Assembly: GCA_964526295.1 (NCBI GenBank)
Contig: CAZGKW010000005.1
Span: forward strand, 95,613 to 159,612
DNA length: 64,000 nucleotides
Origin: CAZGKW01 sp964526295
Lineage (GTDB): Bacteria; Planctomycetota; Phycisphaerae; FEN-1346
Direction of reading: 5' to 3'
Position numbers and translations under genes: made by a program. The notes beneath the pieces are model-generated. The model was given only the letters and a program-made list of their open reading frames with translations. It ran no database searches and was not told the origin of the DNA. Shown piece by piece: positions 61,797 to 64,000 of the stretch; the stretch's first letter is position 1, and every line of letters starts with the position of its first letter.

Positions 61797-62187
61797 TGCC
61801 GGTTCGTTTGTCCAGTTACCCCTCCCGCAAGTTTGAACCGGACCTCCACCGTCGGTCGTGGTGAGTCCTCACGCGGAAGAAGAAAGCCTTCGGTCTTACG
61901 GCAGAGGGCCTCCTGTGAGTTCGGGCGGCGCGACGGGCAGGGCCTTGAGCCGAGGAGGGCGGCTTACCGGCAGGCGAGGAGTTTCTCGAAGGCGAAGGCC
62001 ACGAGCGAGCCTCTCAACGGCAACAACGGCAGAAAGCAGAGAGGAGAGAGGAGACCGCGGGCGGCCCCGTCCGATGGGTCTTGTCTACTTTCTACTCTCG
62101 CCTCTCCACGAGGGCGGCCGTCGGGCCGCCCGCTCTACCATTCGGGCCTTGCCGATGGCAAGGCCCGAATGGTCGGGGCGACTGGCA
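61797..62187 (-). pseudogene. Deleted copy of the S23 four-helix-bundle cassette
   Basis: 61975-62187 is nearly identical to 63041-63257. It holds the first codons of an S23 gene (VAFAFEKLL) and the upstream region, then a stop where the intact gene reads on (LACR and stop). 61797-61905 resembles the downstream flank 62596-62705 (GCCGGTTCGT, GAAGAAAGCCTTC). The middle of the gene is gone. Palindromes at 62112-62131 and 62137-62173. Confidence 0.65.
62112..62173. repeat. Two adjacent perfect hairpins in the deleted S23 cassette
   Basis: GGGCGGCC/GGCCGCCC around GTCG at 62112-62131, then a 17-bp-arm palindrome ACCATTCGGGCCTTGCC/GGCAAGGCCCGAATGGT around GAT at 62137-62173. Repeated at 63182-63243. 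Confidence 0.9.
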
Positions 62188-62247
62188 GAACCTCGAACCC
62201 AAGGAGGCGGCGCAACCTTATGTTCAAACACGTGGCCCAGCGCCTCA

Positions 62248-62580
62248 CTACATGGCCGCAAGGGTAGTCATGAAATCGCCGTATCGGCCCAAGTAGAACG
62301 GCTGGCCTCTAGTATCCGAGACGGCAAGCCCGAACTCGCACGTTTCTTCCTCCATGACGATCTTGTAGCCCTTTTCCTCCTCGGGATCCTCTTCGAGGAC
62401 GACCCAGACCCAAACCGTTGTGTCGACAGCATCCCCGCCATGATTCGGGATTGACGCCCCCATCTCGACCCGCTTGGGCTCGACGAGACACTTTCGCAGG
62501 TCCACACCATGCGCGTTGGACTGATCCCATCGTTTACCGATTTGCTGGCGAACCAAATTGGCCACTTCATCTGACGTCAT
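62248..62580 (-). CDS. Small protein of unknown function between S23 cassettes
   Basis: 110 residues starting MTSDEVANLVRQQIGKRW. It has a central VDTTVWVWVVLEEDPEEEKG and ends VSDTRGQPFYLGRYGDFMT, a compact alpha/beta pattern without signal or membrane helix. A good ribosome site (AAGGTGA) precedes the ATG at 62580. Base composition is less GC-rich than the rest of the window. No family was recognised; its small size and position next to repeats suggest an accessory gene. Confidence 0.65.
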   Translation of the reverse strand: MTSDEVANLVRQQIGKRWDQSNAHGVDLRKCLVEPKRVEMGASIPNHGGDAVDTTVWVWVVLEEDPEEEKGYKIVMEEETCEFGLAVSDTRGQPFYLGRYGDFMTTLAAM

Positions 62581-62705
62581 GCGTCACCTTTCACTGCCGG
62601 TTCGTAAATCCAGTCGCCTCCCCAGCGAGTTCGAACCGAGCGATTCTGCGGGCACTTGTAAACCCCGCCCGCACAAGAAGAAAGCCTTCCGTTTTCGGCG
62701 GGCGG

Positions 62706-63068
62706 TCAGGCTTCTCGCTTGTCCAGCCCGTTGATGAGGCCCGAGGGCATCTTGGCAATGGTCTGCAGATCGGCGCGGAGTCTGGCGTGGACGGCTTCGT
62801 CGATGAACCCACGGCGACGGGCGATCTCCAGCAGAGGAACGCATTCCTGGGCCGAGCCACGGGCGATGCCGAAGAAGTGCTTGCGGTCGGGTTTGGTGAA
62901 GCGGCCGTTGCCCTCGGCAATGTTCGCGGCAATCGAGAGCGCGGCGCGATTGAGTTGATCGGCCAGGAAGAAGTAGCCGCGGGGGAAAGCTTTCGTCAGC
63001 GTGCAAACGGCGTCGGCGAAGGCGACCGCTTTCTGGTAGACGAGGAGTTTCTCGAAGGCGAAGGCCAC
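62706..63068 (-). CDS. S23-type four-helix-bundle protein
   Basis: 120 residues. Starts GTG at 63068 with VAFAFEKLLVYQKAVAFADA, followed by RGYFFLADQLNRAALSIAAN, IAEGNGRFTKPDRKHFFGIA and RGSAQECVPLLEIARRRGFI. This is the four-helix-bundle family originally found in 23S rRNA intervening sequences and related to the Avd protein of diversity-generating retroelements. Function unclear; such proteins bind nucleic acid in some systems. No 23S rRNA or reverse transcriptase is nearby. The 5' end and upstream region are duplicated at 61975-62187. Confidence 0.88.
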   Translation of the reverse strand: MAFAFEKLLVYQKAVAFADAVCTLTKAFPRGYFFLADQLNRAALSIAANIAEGNGRFTKPDRKHFFGIARGSAQECVPLLEIARRRGFIDEAVHARLRADLQTIAKMPSGLINGLDKREA

Positions 63069-63257
63069 GGCGCCCCCCGACGGCAACAACGGCAGAAAGG
63101 AGAGAGGAGATAGGAGACCGCGGGCGGCCCCGTCCGATGGGTCTTGTCTACTTTCTACTCTCGCCTCTCTCCTCTCGACCAGGGCGGCCGTCGGGCCGCC
63201 CGCTCTACCATTCGGGCCTTGCCGATGGCAAGGCCCGAATGGTCGGGGCGACTGGCA
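63041..63257. repeat. Direct repeat containing the S23 start and upstream region, copy 2
   Basis: Matches 61975-62187 over about 215 bases with a few differences. It holds the S23 start, a pyrimidine/purine-rich stretch and two palindromes: GGGCGGCC/GGCCGCCC at 63182-63201 and the 17-bp-arm palindrome at 63207-63243. Confidence 0.85.
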
Positions 63258-63406
63258 TTGGCAGTAAACCACGAGCGGAGGATGGGCTCGTGCTGGCGTT
63301 CTCATGGGGGCCTGGTGGAGTGAGTGATTTCATAGCCCAGCCGGGCCACTGAAGGCGTTGTATGCCTGGACGGGGATCACCAGTGGATCGCTCCAACAGA
63401 CAGACA
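63069..63406. other. Spacer upstream of the S23 gene
   Basis: 338 bases. Most is the direct repeat above; the rest (63258-63406) shows no gene. Confidence 0.5.
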
Positions 63407-63967
63407 TCACTTCACCTCGACCGACAGCTCGTTGGACAGGAGTGCCCCGCACAACCATTGCACTCTGAATGTTCCAGTGAGCCGTGTCCTGCCGAAATCG
63501 CTTTCTGGGCGTATCGTGATGCTTGGTGCGATACCAAATTCCTGTCCGGGAAGCAACTGCTCCGGGAAGGTGGTATCCACTGCCAAATGCCCGAGATTGG
63601 AGTATGGCCTCATCTGGCCCGGGCCGGAGACCTTGTAGTCAATGTCGCTGAAGAACCGGCTGAGAACTTCAGACGGGATCGGATGGCTTCCGACGTTCTG
63701 TACAGCAAGTTGGACCTTAGGACTCTCCGCTTCGGGTGTGTTGATGGTTCTGGCAATAAGCTTCACATCGGGGAGCCAGAGCAGTCCTTTCCGTATAGGC
63801 CATTCACAATAGGGCCAATCCGGATTCAGAGTCTGCCGATTCACTGGAATGCCCGCAGCTTCCAGTGCTGCAACGGACTCGGTATTCGGGTCCTTGCAGA
63901 CTCTCACGAGCATCCACGTGCCGTTAACCTCCTCGAACAGTACTATCTGCCCTTTCGCAGGTTTCAT
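63407..63967 (-). CDS. Protein of unknown function, possibly cut at the window edge
   Basis: 186 residues from ATG 63967: MKPAKGQIVLFEEVNGTWML and onward, with VKLIARTINTPEAES, VQLAVQNVGSHPIPSEVLSR and IAPSITIRPESDFGRTRLTG. A beta-rich fold is suggested, with no signal peptide or membrane helix. The C-terminal half looks like an immunoglobulin-like domain. The frame is open to the end of the window, so the start may lie outside. Lower GC than the core region. No family was recognised. Confidence 0.6.
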   Translation of the reverse strand: MKPAKGQIVLFEEVNGTWMLVRVCKDPNTESVAALEAAGIPVNRQTLNPDWPYCEWPIRKGLLWLPDVKLIARTINTPEAESPKVQLAVQNVGSHPIPSEVLSRFFSDIDYKVSGPGQMRPYSNLGHLAVDTTFPEQLLPGQEFGIAPSITIRPESDFGRTRLTGTFRVQWLCGALLSNELSVEVK

Positions 63968-64000
63968 GCGGCGCGGGTGGCGGTGGAGAACAGTTGGGCG

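Noticed and set aside
62626..62645. GTTCGAACC-like block reminiscent of a tRNA T arm
   Set aside because: No acceptor stem, anticodon arm or CCA region could be fitted around it.
61970..63260. Possible CRISPR array from the repeated blocks
   Set aside because: There are only two long repeats more than 1 kb apart, containing gene parts, not short repeats with spacers.

Overview
The window is high-GC, gene-dense bacterial DNA, most likely from a member of the Planctomycetota (Phycisphaerae or Brocadiia-like). Pointers are secreted proteins with PEP-CTERM tails, formylglycine-type sulfatases, an orphan DUF4175-like giant protein, B12-type radical SAM enzymes, a planctomycete-style transposase fragment and S23 four-helix-bundle genes. 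No rRNA, tRNA or CRISPR array was seen. The phylum is an inference from gene content; there is no marker gene that settles it.

Layout. 1-6.3 kb: end of a PAS histidine kinase, then a + strand run of holA, a mannitol-1-phosphate dehydrogenase homologue, a cysteine-less radical SAM relative and a true radical SAM enzyme. 6.3-10.4 kb: a convergent TPR gene, then pyrB-pyrC behind a possible transcription attenuator, then small PilZ and glycan-binding-fold genes. 10.6-20.1 kb: DUF4175-like giant protein, LysM-L,D-transpeptidase, 5-formyl-THF cyclo-ligase, a pseudo-protease with a DnaJ-like zinc motif, a peptidoglycan amidase, a phosphoesterase and an RseC-like protein.

20.1-33.3 kb is the centrepiece: a complete F1Fo ATP synthase locus (atpZ-I-B-c-E-F-H ... 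A-x-G-D-C) behind a good sigma70-like promoter. It is heavily modified. It has a triple-hairpin c subunit whose middle ion site is destroyed, next to a normal single-hairpin c subunit with a two-carboxylate Na+-type motif. The a subunit has an insertion with two extra hydrophobic segments. The b subunit carries an extra membrane helix plus an extracytoplasmic domain. Two sulfatase genes sit between atpH and atpA, and an acidic coiled-coil gene sits between atpA and atpG. AtpA and AtpD both have long acidic C-terminal tails.

33.3-48 kb: a frameshifted ExbB-like gene, a zinc-ribbon membrane protein, a divergent HAD phosphatase/SDR pair with matching promoters, secreted proteins of unknown function, a zinc alcohol dehydrogenase, a free-standing RNA polymerase alpha-CTD protein, a beta-hydroxyacid dehydrogenase, an AmmeMemoRadiSam-type radical SAM enzyme coupled to an M50/CBS protease, a D-2-hydroxyacid dehydrogenase and ligA. 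48-61.5 kb: WYL regulator, TolC-like channel, a large secreted protein with a possible Cys-His-Asp site, a broken secreted gene, cspA with a clear promoter and terminator, two PEP-CTERM proteins and two PEP-CTERM C-terminal remnants, and two B12-binding radical SAM proteins. 61.5-64 kb looks accessory and less GC-rich: two copies of an S23 gene cassette (one deleted), each with strong palindromes, around small unknown genes.

A dispersed intergenic palindrome (four copies, 14.0, 31.1, 32.7 and 34.8 kb) invades spacers, including two inside the ATP synthase operon.
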